DNA of 64,000 nucleotides from Rhynochetos jubatus (lineage: Eukaryota > Chordata > Aves > Eurypygiformes > Rhynochetidae), in the NCBI GenBank assembly GCA_027574665.1, contig CM050654.1, forward strand, positions 33,561,722 through 33,625,721. Direction: 5' to 3'. The notes under the pieces were generated by a model that did no database searches, had not been told where the DNA came from, and worked only from the letters and a program-made list of their open reading frames with translations. Shown here piece after piece: positions 26,416-37,240 of the stretch. The translations under genes were made by a program, and so were the position numbers. Each line of letters opens with the position of its first letter. Position 1 is the first letter of the stretch.

Positions 26416-29400
26416 CAGATAACTGCCACTGATGTGGGAAAGAAAGAGGATCAAAGAAAGGGCAGCAGAAGTATGCAGTCACATCTGAAATTAGCATATG
26501 GACATTTTAAGTTTCAAAGGAAATCTTTGGGTCATTGAGTAAACCATTTACACAGTAAACATTTTCTTTTTTATATAAATATTCACATGTATTCCTACCA
26601 TAATATAGTCTTTCTTATACTGAGAAAGAGTATTCCTTTGTTCTCTGCATGGCTAAGTTTTCTGTAATATTGAAGTAGATAAACCTTAAGATTTCATGTT
26701 TAAAAAAGAAGCAAGATGCAATTAATAGAAGAGCTCAGACCTACAATGATAAAGAAGGGACTATTTTATTTAGGCAGAGGTGACAAAATGTGTATTGCTG
26801 AGCTTGTTTGACAGAAATAGATGCAGTATGTCAGTAAAATTTAAATGGAGAAACAATTTTGGCCACAGCCATCTTTGGAAGTCCAGAAATATTGAAACCC
26901 AGCTTGACTATCAAGGACAGGTCATGAAAAAATGATCTTTTTGTCCCAACCTTCCTCTTTTCTAGCTAATATTATCACTAATGTGCTTAGTTCCATCTTA
27001 GCCAGTTACTCTTCATCCACAAGTCAGTTTTATCCTGAATATATGCAGTTGGAAAGGTGCATTTTAACACAAAAATCATAATACAGTTAGTACAGTTCCT
27101 GGTAATTCAAATGTTTCAAAAGAATCCCTTGACCCAAATCAACAGCACAGACTCATCAGTCTGGGTTTTTCTCTGGATATTGGCAGGTAGCTAAGTGCTT
27201 TATTAAACTTTTGTAGCAGCAAGTGAATGTGTCTCTGAAGTTATATCATTTTTAATTTACTGCTACAATACATACCATGCGCTTCGTATTGAGCGATCAA
27301 ATATTTTCATAATATTTTGCTTGTTGGACTACTTTTTCAGTCAGTAAATCCAACTCCCCAACAATCAAAATCCCTAGATTTTCCAGCAAATGTAAACAGC
27401 AAAACTCAAACTAACTGGGCTAAGGTTGGTAGTTAATGCCACCCACATTTTTCTAAAGAATCATCCTCCTTGTCTTTTATGCTGAAGTAAAACTGAGAGG
27501 CACAGAAAGACGTAAATGATGGAATTTGGAAAATAAAGAAGCAAAACCAAAAATCAAACACCACCACAAACCCCAGGTATGTTATTGTAACTGCTGTTTC
27601 TTACATCAGCACAGTACATGGTGGTTTCAAACAAACACCAGGGTCCCACTGAATTAAATTCTATGCAGACGAAGAGACTGGCCAAGGAAACTTCTGGCAG
27701 AATTAGAAACTGACCTCTATTCCCACCACCATTCCCAGTAACTATCTTTTCCCTTCATTGTGCACACTTTATACAGGAGTCACTCAGAACAGACCTCAGG
27801 CTCAATTTAAAAGGAGTTATATTTGCTAACAGTAGTTTCTCATTCATGCTCATCTTTCATCTACAATCTGTCCCTTCTCAGAGTTTCGTTTCCTTACTTA
27901 TTTCTGTACCTAATCTCAGGACCTAATTAGTCCTGAGGACAATTTCAAGCTTGCTTGTCCTAGAAGGTGATTTGCATGAGAACTGATACTGGCCAGAAAC
28001 ACTCTCTTCTTATAGGGTTTGCATCCAAGGAGGAGCATCCAAGTCTTGTGGTCCTACTGAGGCCTACATGGTGTCACAGGAGGGAAGGGACACTCATGCA
28101 TAGAGACCCCATGCTGCAGCATGGCATGGCACAGACTGATTCATTACTCCCAAAAGCCGTCTTATGCTGCACTTAGAGCAGCACAGTCAGCTCCTGTTGC
28201 CCTCCATCTGGAGCAGTGTGTGATGTCCAGGCTGGACTGTCCTGCTGGAGCAACCCCAGCTTTCCAGAGAAAGCCCTGTCCTGCAGCAATCACGTGGCCA
28301 GATTTGGCTGGCCATCCCTTGGGTTTACCTTCCCAGAGAAGCCAGGAAGGTTACTTCAGACAGTCGGGAGGACTTGAGTCTCTTCCACTTGTTTGGAGTA
28401 AGAATTGCTTTCTCACAGCTTTCTTTTCTCTCCAGAGACTCCTTTTCCACTGTCTGATTTCCCACAGACATTTTAAACATTCAGTTTTGCCAAAAAAAAA
28501 AGCTGTATAGTCTTGCCCTGGGCCCTGAAAGTGGAACTTGGTCTTGCATTTATTTATATAGGTATTGTGTTGCTCTCCTGCCGGTTTTCTCCAAAAACTA
28601 GACATATAAAAATGTAAAAAGGATATCGATATGCTGGAACGATGCTTCACTGTCAATCATATGCACCGTTGGCTAAATTATACCCCATATTCTCAGATTG
28701 TTACATACTTACTCCATATCCACCACATAGTCATCTAACACCCCATTTACAAAAAATTTCTCAGCACTTAAAAGAATGGATTTTACAGTTAAGGGCTTCA
28801 TAAATCTTACACTGCCCATTAAAAAATACATATGTACATGGCCACATATTTTATCAAGTGTAAGCTCTGGTCCCTTGTTTCCAGACCTGGAGGATTTCAC
28901 TTCTTGGCTGTTGTTAGCAGTCCCCCCCAGAAATAACTTTATCATCTTTCTAAGCAAAAAGAGACGTGTGTCTTCATGGGCACATTGTGCCTACTCATGA
29001 TTGCACTAAGGTTGGTGACAAAAATTCCCATTTCTATGCACGACAAGTATGACGCATACCTGACATGAGTACAAGCAGACTCAAATGCTAAATCCTCAAC
29101 AGAAAAATTTTGTAAATAACCTTGCTTTACTCCGATTCAGGTTCTTCTAGTAGAGCTGGCATTTGGAGTTTCAGGAATATTTAATTATATAGTAAGCCTT
29201 AAGGGGCAATAACAAGCTGGTTTCTGAGCTAATGGGAGAGAAAAGAATATGAGATTAAAATCTAAAAATTAAATAGAGGGTCATTCTTTTTAATGACTAA
29301 TAACTCTCAAAGAATTTAAGTTTCAATTAAGTTCTGACTCCAAAGGTATTTATGTAGTCATGAAACTATTTTTAAATATTTCACATTCAGAGTGCTCCAG

Positions 29401-30041
29401 TTTCCTCACTGGTTCTGGCTAATATCAGACACCATTATGATATCGGAGCAACTTCGCAGAAGCTCTGTTTTTCGCTTTTAGCCTCTCGTTTGAAGTAGTG
29501 TTCTTATTTTCTATTCATGTCTTTGGAGTTTTTAATGGTTTCTTAGAAAATTCTGCTGCCTGTAGGATAAATAGTGCCAAATATTGGCCAAACCAGGTTA
29601 CTTGCACCTTGAATTACTGAATGACAAGAGGAAGTTAGGGTTTAGGAAGTTAGAGTTTGGTGACTGAAGCATTCAGGTGGGATAACAACATAAGAACAGG
29701 CAGCTAACTGGGCAGCAGGGAGTTACCCATCCTGGAACAAGGGAAGAAAGGGGCTCTTTTCTGCACGTCAAACATTCATTTCACGTGCTTGCAGAAAAAA
29801 AGAAAGATGAAAAGCACCCCTTTTCATAACAGGACACACAAAACAGCACAAGGTAGCTACTGACATAGGTCTCAAGTCTAAGAGTACAAATGCTCTCATT
29901 TGGCAACATGCAGACCCATGGTGCTCAGATATTAAACCCAAACCCTTTCACACACATTCAGGGCAGAGCTGTATCAGCTAACATCTTGCATTAATTTATA
30001 TAAGCAGTTCAGGGATTCCCAGCTTACAAAACATTGTTCAT

Positions 30042-30073
30042 TAAAAACCAAAACAAAAAAACCCCAAACACCA
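30042..30073. repeat. A/C-only low-complexity tract
   Basis: AAAACCAAAAC followed by a run of A, then ACCCCAAACACC. There is no G or T inside. The reverse complement has the GGTGTTTGGGGTTT lead seen in the plus-strand G/T tracts. Confidence 0.8.
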
Positions 30074-31156
30074 GTTAGAATGCCCCTAATGTTGCAAGTA
30101 GGAGCCACAGCTCAACCTGCTCATGCCTGGAGCACTGAGGTCCTCCATGCAAGCAGGAATCTCCTCTCTCCAGTCTAAGAGCAGGTCTGGTCTTCTCAGA
30201 GAACACTGTGAGTCCAAGGACACCACAAGTCCTTTCTAAACCTTTGTTTTATGAGATGTATTAATCTGTCTCCAGATTCTACAACCTCAAGCAGGTTCCC
30301 ATTGCATGAGACAAACACAATTTCCTGTAGGCCCAACAGTGACTGCAGCTTATATATGCCAGGAATTAATTTCCTCTCCTCTCTCCCAGCTCTGGGCATG
30401 AATTTCTCTTATTGCTAACTACCCCAAAATGGACACTATTTCCCACTGTACTGATGTGCTTCAAGGAAGAGATGCAGTTCACATCCACAGTACTTGGGGT
30501 TTCTTCTGTTGCTATTGGTGCACCAAGTGACAGAGATACCTCCTGTTATGTTTTTCTCTTAAAGACTAAAGTACAGAATATTGGCAATGGGGTCTTCCAA
30601 CCCAGTCCAGACTGTGGTCTAACACTAAGGCCATTTTTCAGTCTGCCAGCTGATAGACGTAGTATATCAAGTGATTATATGGTTCCTTTTCCAGGATAAC
30701 TTCTGAACAATCAGAAATTAAGTCGGGGTACCCTGAAGATCCCTAATGTTGGAAGGATATTGATAACCAAGGATGACTTTTAAAGTTATTTTATAACATG
30801 GGTAATCATCCCTGGTCCAGTAGAAAACAGCACATAGGCTGAAGCTCTCATTTCTCACAGCCTAACCCTACAATTTGCTGGCCTTCCTTTTTACGACAGC
30901 TATGTGATAAAGGTGTGCCAGCTCTATCCAGAGACCCTTAACTTGGAAATAGGAAGTCTTGAGAAAAGGTCAGAAAAGAACTCCTCCTCCTTCTTGTTTT
31001 GGTTTGCTGCTTTGTTTTCAGGGTGGATTGTGATAGGTTTTAGTTGTAAGAGTTTGAATTTTAATTTCACTTTTTTTTTAATGAAAACCAAAGAAATGTG
31101 GATGAATGCAAATTCCTACTTCCATAAAAGTGTAATTTTGCATCCAATCACAGGGA

Positions 31157-31170
31157 AATAATAATAATAA
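31157..31170. repeat. (AAT)n trinucleotide repeat
   Basis: Four consecutive AAT/ATA units followed by an A-run. Confidence 0.8.
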
Positions 31171-32520
31171 AAAGTACAATTATGGAGAAATTCAATTTGA
31201 ATCAAGAACATAACAATCACTATTCCCAAGCATACTGTCATTTTTTGTTTGCTCCACGACAATCTGGACTAGGCGACTTTGCTGTGTAGTCGATACCTCA
31301 GATCTTCCCCAGCCTGTTAAAGACCAAAGGCAGCACATATTCATTGCTGGAAAATAACTTACAGGAATATCTGAAATTACTTTAGGAACCTGTAGTTCAG
31401 AACCTGTGCCTCTAACAAAATTATAAAGGGAAAGGATGCAGAGGAAATTAAGAATAACTTACTCCTAGGTCATTAAAAATATATTGGGCTAGATACGGTA
31501 AATTTTTATACCGAGGGATTCCTGACCCAGTGAGTAAGAAAGAAGAAATTATATTTTCATATAATTGTATTTTATGTGTATAAATTTATAAAATTGTACT
31601 TAATTTGTCCATTTTACCAAATGGGAATTGGATATTAGACTAAGGCTTTAATAAAGGATGAATCTAGGAGTTAAAATTTCAGGTGCAGGAAAAAGCAGCT
31701 TGAGTCCCTGTGAAATATTTGGAAAAAAATATGTCTCTCTACAGTAGAGGCAAGCAACCCTATGTGTTGAGCAGTTGGCCCTTTGGAGAGCCACGGGACA
31801 TACAGCACCCTGAGTCGCTGTCTTAAATGTAGAAATTCACTCCACCTGCTGGAAGGGGCTTTGTCCCCTTGGCCTCAAACTGGGATTTCTTCTGAACATA
31901 GACACATGTGCCCATTGTGCCCGAACTTGAGAGGGGATTAAAACCCCCGGTGGCTGGAGCGCCTCATTTCCCTATGCTTTAGGGTGTTGGCTGGACTTCT
32001 TCTACAAGGAAAGGGGCTTAGGCTTGATTTTGTCCACTGCCAAATAACGATATATTGAAAGGGACCCCCATCATGAACCCGACTCTACAGAATGTGGCTG
32101 CAGGTACCTGGCTCGGATTAAAGTACTGATGGCACTTGGTGTCTACAGAGCTGGGCAGTGCTTGGGAAAGGGTTTTCAGGTTTACAACTGTATATATACT
32201 CCACATTAAAGATCTAGAACAGGTTCCCTGTCAATCCCCACAAAGAAAAACAAAGCAGTCCTCAGGGATAATCTCACAGGCACTCAGAGTCCATAACATA
32301 GTTTGTAAATAAACACAAATACCTCAGCTCTGCAATCATGATCCGTACTGCCTCCTCCTTCTCTTACTGGGGACATGCTGCAGATGCAACATCAGAATTT
32401 AGCTTTGGGTCTCAAAATTTAAGATAGGACTTCCACCATTCATTAACTTAAAGTATATGTAGAAAGGTACAAGAGGAGCAGAAGACTGTAACACATCTAT
32501 TCAATAGATTAAGCAACACC

Positions 32521-32565
32521 ATCCTCAGCTGGTGTACATTGGCATAACCATTTACACCAGTGAAG
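32521..32565. repeat. relic of a palindromic dispersed repeat (CAGCTGGTGTAAAT type)
   Basis: ATCCTCAGCTGGTGTACATTGG is followed after a short gap by CATTTACACCAG, so GGTGTA and TACACC form inverted arms about 17 bases apart. From memory the block ATCCTCAGCTGGTGTAAATTGGCATAG with a mirrored ATTTACACCAG arm is a common old sauropsid repeat. Related arms occur here at 41461-41522 and 60888-60955. Confidence 0.5.
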
Positions 32566-32728
32566 GGTTAGAAGGATTTGGGGTTTTTCTTAGAAAACCT
32601 GCAGCTGAACTCATAATCCAGCTAGTTTAAAAACAGCAGGCTTGATAGAGCTTCTGCTTTTAAAATGACTTGTGATTCTGGGGGTGAATTTGATGCAACA
32701 CAGCAAGAGATACATACCAATTATGTCT

Positions 32729-32780
32729 AACACACATGCACATTACATGCACACAATATACACATATATTAACATATCTC
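32729..32780. repeat. degenerate CA/TA simple repeat
   Basis: Alternating ACACACATGCACAT, TGCACACAATATACACATATAT units with interruptions, which looks like a decayed dinucleotide repeat. Confidence 0.7.
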
Positions 32781-33123
32781 CATTTTCTTCATTCCCCACA
32801 AATTAAAGTGACAAGCTAGATGTTAGTTCTTTCTGAATTAATCCTGTCTGAATCGCATTAGTGTCATCTTCACTATACACCAGTAACCGCTAAGCTATAA
32901 AATTTATGATATAACATTCAGAATTAATCTGCAAATATATACTAATTCACACTGACCTTTTTTCAAACTGAGGCCTTTTTAGCACTCACAGTAGGTTTAA
33001 CATTGCCCTACTGAGTGTTATTACGAAGCAGTCAATTGTTGTCCATAATTACATCATGCAAATGACATTTGCTTTTTTGTTTGAGCTTATTCCCTCCGAT
33101 GTTTCCTTCTTTTATCACACTCT

Positions 33124-33672
33124 TCACACATCTGTGTCCCTGAAATGGCACTGTAAACTCCTCCTCTTTTGGTCCCCAAGTTCCTTTTTCTGTCTTCGCT
33201 GACTGTCACACAGCCACTGCCGGCAGTTTGGGCTGGTGCGGCAGTGACATATCCCTCTGACATAGGTTATGTCGCCAGCTGGTTGGAACAGGTGTACACG
33301 GATTTTACCATCAACTGGCAACAACGCACTTGGCTTCCTACCAGCACACAGGCATGAAAAACCTGTTCCCTTAAAATTTCTTCCGAGATTGATGGGTTGT
33401 TCTTTGACACAGCATCCAGCAACAATTTCAATTCCCAGATTATTTCTCACCGCTCGGGCTTGTTCGACGATAGCAAGAATAGCAAGTCGTGGAGAACTTC
33501 CTGTTAGTGGAGACAAATTACTCATTCTTTTCCTTTCTTCAGCAAAATAAAATACAACTTTGGAGCAGTAGGAACACCCAACAGCCTGCAAAACAACGCC
33601 TGACACCAAATGCCTACCTTTTAGAATATAATCAGTGCAAACTGTGAAGTAACATTTCATAAAATTCCCCAT
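33124..33672 (-). other. unidentified 182-codon open frame in a CpG-richer patch
   Basis: Starting from the ATG at 33672-33670, the minus strand is open for 182 codons to a TGA at 33126-33124. This is the longest open frame in the window, and two overlapping plus-strand frames (about 62 and 93 codons) are open over its 3' half. The predicted protein is basic and Cys-rich near its end (Cys-His-Cys, then two further Cys within about 12 residues). It has a hydrophobic stretch near the start of the central part (Leu-Ala-Ile-Leu-Ala-Ile-Val). I recognise no domain or family. The core, about 33190-33490, holds about 12 CpG dinucleotides in 300 bases, clearly more than the flanks. It could be an old exon, a decayed retrocopy, an unrecognised mobile element or chance. 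I see no poly(A), LTR or clear splice pair. Confidence 0.25.
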
Positions 33673-33675
33673 CAA

Positions 33676-36600
33676 AAAGTCAAAAGTGACAACAATATTT
33701 CTTAATATTAACCTGCTTAATTCAAATTAAAAAAAAAAATCAACGGTAGGTTATGCATCAATAGCAGTATGTGGTCAGGGCTGTGTGTCCTGAATCTTAT
33801 TGGTGAAAACAGAGCAAAGTGGAGGATACAAGGCAGAGACCAAACATACCAGTAGATGATCTTCATCTTCCCAGTGTCACCCACAGTGGCGGGGCACCTC
33901 TGAAAGCACAGGGCTCAGCACTGCTCTAAAGTACATTTTTGAGGCTGAGATCATCTTTTTATTCTGTTCCCAGAGTAATAAGTAATGCTCTGATTAATTC
34001 TGCAATAGAAAATAATCTAATACTAAAAATATCTCAACTTCCATTAAGCCAATTCTGCAGTCTTTAAAAATCCAAGGCAATTATACTAGTTTATATCTGA
34101 CAATATGTCTTGATTTGTGAGTACTTTGGGAAACCCTTGTTCTTCACAGCTGAGAAGTTACACTTTCCATTAAAAGCCATGGCTTATATTATCTTGTTAG
34201 GGCATCCCACAGTAAACACTGGAGGGAAAGCAGACTTTTTAATGACAACTGATCAGAAGGTCAATGGCTGCAAGTCACAACTAAAGCAATCCGGTTAGTA
34301 AGACAATGTTATTTTAGTCTAAAACCAGCTGAAAGCAGAAGTGCAGGAGGGAAGAAGTGCACACTTCAGCTGCTCCTGTTCTTACTATTTTTTTTTGCTA
34401 CCAGAATAATTTTTTGGTTTTCCACAGTTCTTTTTTAAGTTAAATTTTTGCCAGGGAAATTCCACACATTGCATGCCTAACAAAATGTCTATCAAATAAA
34501 ATTGCTGGACAATGCATTCATTAGAACTATAAAGACACTTCCTTAAAAGGCTTTTATATTTAAAAAAACAAAAAAAGTGTTTGTATTAAGTATTTAAGCC
34601 TCTGCACTGATAAACAGCATAAAAAGCCTGGTGCCATGGTAACTACTGTGTTGGGTTTTTAATTGAACAGCTGACTTTCCGTAGTGAGAACAGCTACCTA
34701 CTTCCTGTTTTCTACAATATACAAGGCTCTGTCCCAAGGAAAAACAATGAATTAGGAGCTGGTAGCATGTGCTGACATGACAGCTATGTTTTGTCAATAC
34801 AGTAAGTGCAGTTCGCATTGAAAAGGTCTTCAAAACCTGCCATAGTGCACACACATCATTCATCACTAACTTGATTTGAGATCAGCTTACAATTGCCTTT
34901 TTTTCTTTTTTTTTTTCCTCTTGGACTGATATTAAGGACAGGAGGTGTTTGAAAGAGCTCATTATGTCCATATACAGCCTAGTATAGGAAAAGACCTACA
35001 TATTATTATGTTATGTATAATTGTACCACAAAGAAGACTTTTTCCTCCAAATAGTTAATTGGGATGCAATACCGGTTATTTTAAGCTTTACAAAAGAGTT
35101 CTTTACATAATAGAGTGGCTGTTTCGTGCAGCTTCTATGATAAAATTCTCACCAGTCTTAAAATGACAGATGTAATATTACCTTTAATAAGTGTCTACCG
35201 ATGCATGCAAATTGAATTAAATAGTGGGAGTACAAATTTGTCCGATAATTAAGATAAAAATTCATGTCAGCTTAAGCCCTGGTGTATATTAGTAACCCTG
35301 TATACTTCTTTTTCTGTGTTCTCTACCAATTACTTTTACTGTCGAACTCGATTGCTGTAATATGTAGGCCTTTAAAAAAATTTAAAAACAATCTGCAGAA
35401 AGTATTAAACAACCAAAAGACTTCTTTTTAAAGCACCTTCAATAGAAAATAGAATATCCATAACTTCAAAATCAGAGGGCCTTACAAATTGCTCAAGTTT
35501 CAAACCACCCTACATTTAAATAAATTTTAACAGAATGTAATAGAAATGGGAAATAATAAGTATAGATGTACAATAATAAGTAGAATAAACAGAAAACAAT
35601 TTCTCCACCCTGCGAAAACAATCACTGTTTTAGAAAAGGTCTGTTTCATGTCAGGGCAAAATTCTACCATCAGCCCAAGTTTTCCACAAGCCAGTTATGC
35701 AATTTAGCCATTGGACTTTCTCACTAGTCTCTCTTTGAAGATAAACTTGAAACTGGAAATTCAAGATTTTTATAGTTAAGAAACTCACCTAGGACATGAA
35801 ACAGACACCTCACGTGCTTGAACCTGGGTTTAAACACTTCTTGTAAATGTTCGAAGTCATGAGCTGCTCTTGGATAATATGTGCTATTATTTTTGACCTG
35901 AGATGCTTTCCTGGACATGATGCACCTTATAAAAATGTTATTTAAACTGCTACAACTTCACATAAGTTGTAATTACAATAAAATGTTGTTTTTCAGCCAA
36001 ACCCCATAAAGGCTATAGTAAAAAAAATAAATCCCTATCAGCTCTTGGCATAAATGGATGCACTAAAATTGCCTGGAATATGAATTTACATTTTTTTAGG
36101 ATTTGCTTTAAATCAGAAGTTTCTTATCTAAAATATTTCTGTATTAGGTATGTCACTTCCTTAAAGAAAACCAGAGTCTAGGGTCATTTGAGGTTAATCA
36201 TTGCATTGTAGAAGGGAATTCATGCTTGACATCTACAGTGATCTTTAAGGCAAAGAATTCAAATTCAGAACACTGAAAGCCTGATACGTATTTGGGGAAT
36301 GAGATAAAATTGGAACTTTGTCCTGAAACATCTCACTTTTATTTTTGTGAGGACCTAGAGCCAAGGTTCCCAGGTCAGTGCTGCTCGCGCTCAGGGCTGA
36401 ACTCTGGAGCAAAAGGCTGTAACGGCTTTGGAAAGGCAGTGAGGTGTCCCACGAGGAGAACTCTCCCGTCAATCCCAGCCTGATGGGAGTCTCCTGAAAT
36501 TAGCGGGACTTCCAAGTGTTGCAATATTTGCAGATGAAATATAAGAATAAGACTGTTTGGATCTGGGATTAAAAAATGTATTTACAATTTATGTTAGCGC

Positions 36601-36819
36601 TCCTTTAGTGCCAAGTAACAGACAATGCGGTTTTTGATGTACTTGGGATGGGTTTAATCCCTTGATGTGTAAGATGTAGCCTGTATGTATTTTCCAGTGA
36701 CAAACACCCATAACAAACTTTGTAGACATTTAGTGAAGTCAAACATCTGTCAAAAAGAAACATCAGCTGCTCCAGAAATCCAGTTTTTGTTTAACTGCTT
36801 TGTTATCACTTAGAAAAAG
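33676..36819. other. non-coding DNA, nothing recognised
   Basis: AT-rich sequence, with T-runs near 34387 and 34900-34915 and no gene signal. The part at about 35160-35300 contains an octamer-type ATGCAAAT (35205-35212) beside AATTGAATTAA and may be regulatory, but nothing proves it. Confidence 0.65.
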
Positions 36820-37110
36820 CAGCCTGTCATCATACAGACTTGCAGGCTACGTGGGTAGAACAGGAGACACTTTTAAAGTGGAAAACCAAACCAGACCAGA
36901 AATACTGGATACACATAGTTCAGACAGGGAGCTGGAGCCTACTCTTCCGCTGCAGGCTTACAGCATCGCTCAAAATATTTTCAGAGAGGTCCGCACGTCA
37001 CTGCAGCATGGGTCGCCCACCAGCTCCGGCCGTGACGTTGCACCCAAGGCGTGTTTTTTCTTACGGGAGCCTACCCTGCTGAAATGCCTGACTGTGCTCC
37101 TAGACATATC
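36820..37110. other. CpG-richer patch, unidentified
   Basis: Holds roughly a dozen CpG sites in under 300 bases (for example GTCCGCACGTCAC, CTCCGGCCGTGACG, AGGCGTG and TACGGG) in an otherwise CpG-poor region. Two plus-strand frames, of 115 and 80 codons, overlap it. Neither has a recognisable domain. It is too short for a CpG island by usual criteria. It directly precedes the MIR-like relic at 37122, so part of it may belong to a composite old repeat. Confidence 0.35.
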
Positions 37111-37121
37111 CTTATTATTGT

Positions 37122-37240
37122 GCTGCCCATCTGTAAAATGGAGATAATAGCACTACACTGGCTCAGAGGGATGTTGTGAGGATAAATACATTAAAGATAA
37201 TGAGGTGCTCAGATACTACGGTAATAGGAGCCATATGAGT
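37122..37240 (-). repeat. MIR-like SINE relic (amniote MIR type)
   Basis: This is the best-preserved SINE relic in the window. The plus strand reads CCCATCTGTAAAATGGAGAT, AATAGCACTAC, GGGATGTTGTGAGGATAAAT, ACATTAAAGATAATGAGGTG, CTCAGATACTACGGTAATAG and GAGCCATAT. This is the reverse complement of the MIR core (CCATTTTACAGATG and ATCCTCACAACA), continued by the TTAAAG and GTGAGGTGCTCAGATACTACGGT segment that I know from the sauropsid branch of the family. The upstream CTGTGCCTCAGTTTC block is lost or replaced. Confidence 0.75.

Larger units (their letters stand above)
26416..32520. other. 6 kb non-coding stretch, no recognised gene
   Basis: Contains an A/C tract at 30042-30073 and a short (AAT)n at 31157-31170. 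A GC-richer part at about 28010-28350 carries the 129-codon frame 28121-28510, but that frame has no domain and overlaps unrelated frames. A second GC-richer part at about 31780-32120 is unidentified. Confidence 0.65.

Noticed and set aside
28121..28510. 129-codon frame in a GC-richer part
   Set aside because: No family resemblance, and it opens just because the region is GC-richer. No splice context supported.
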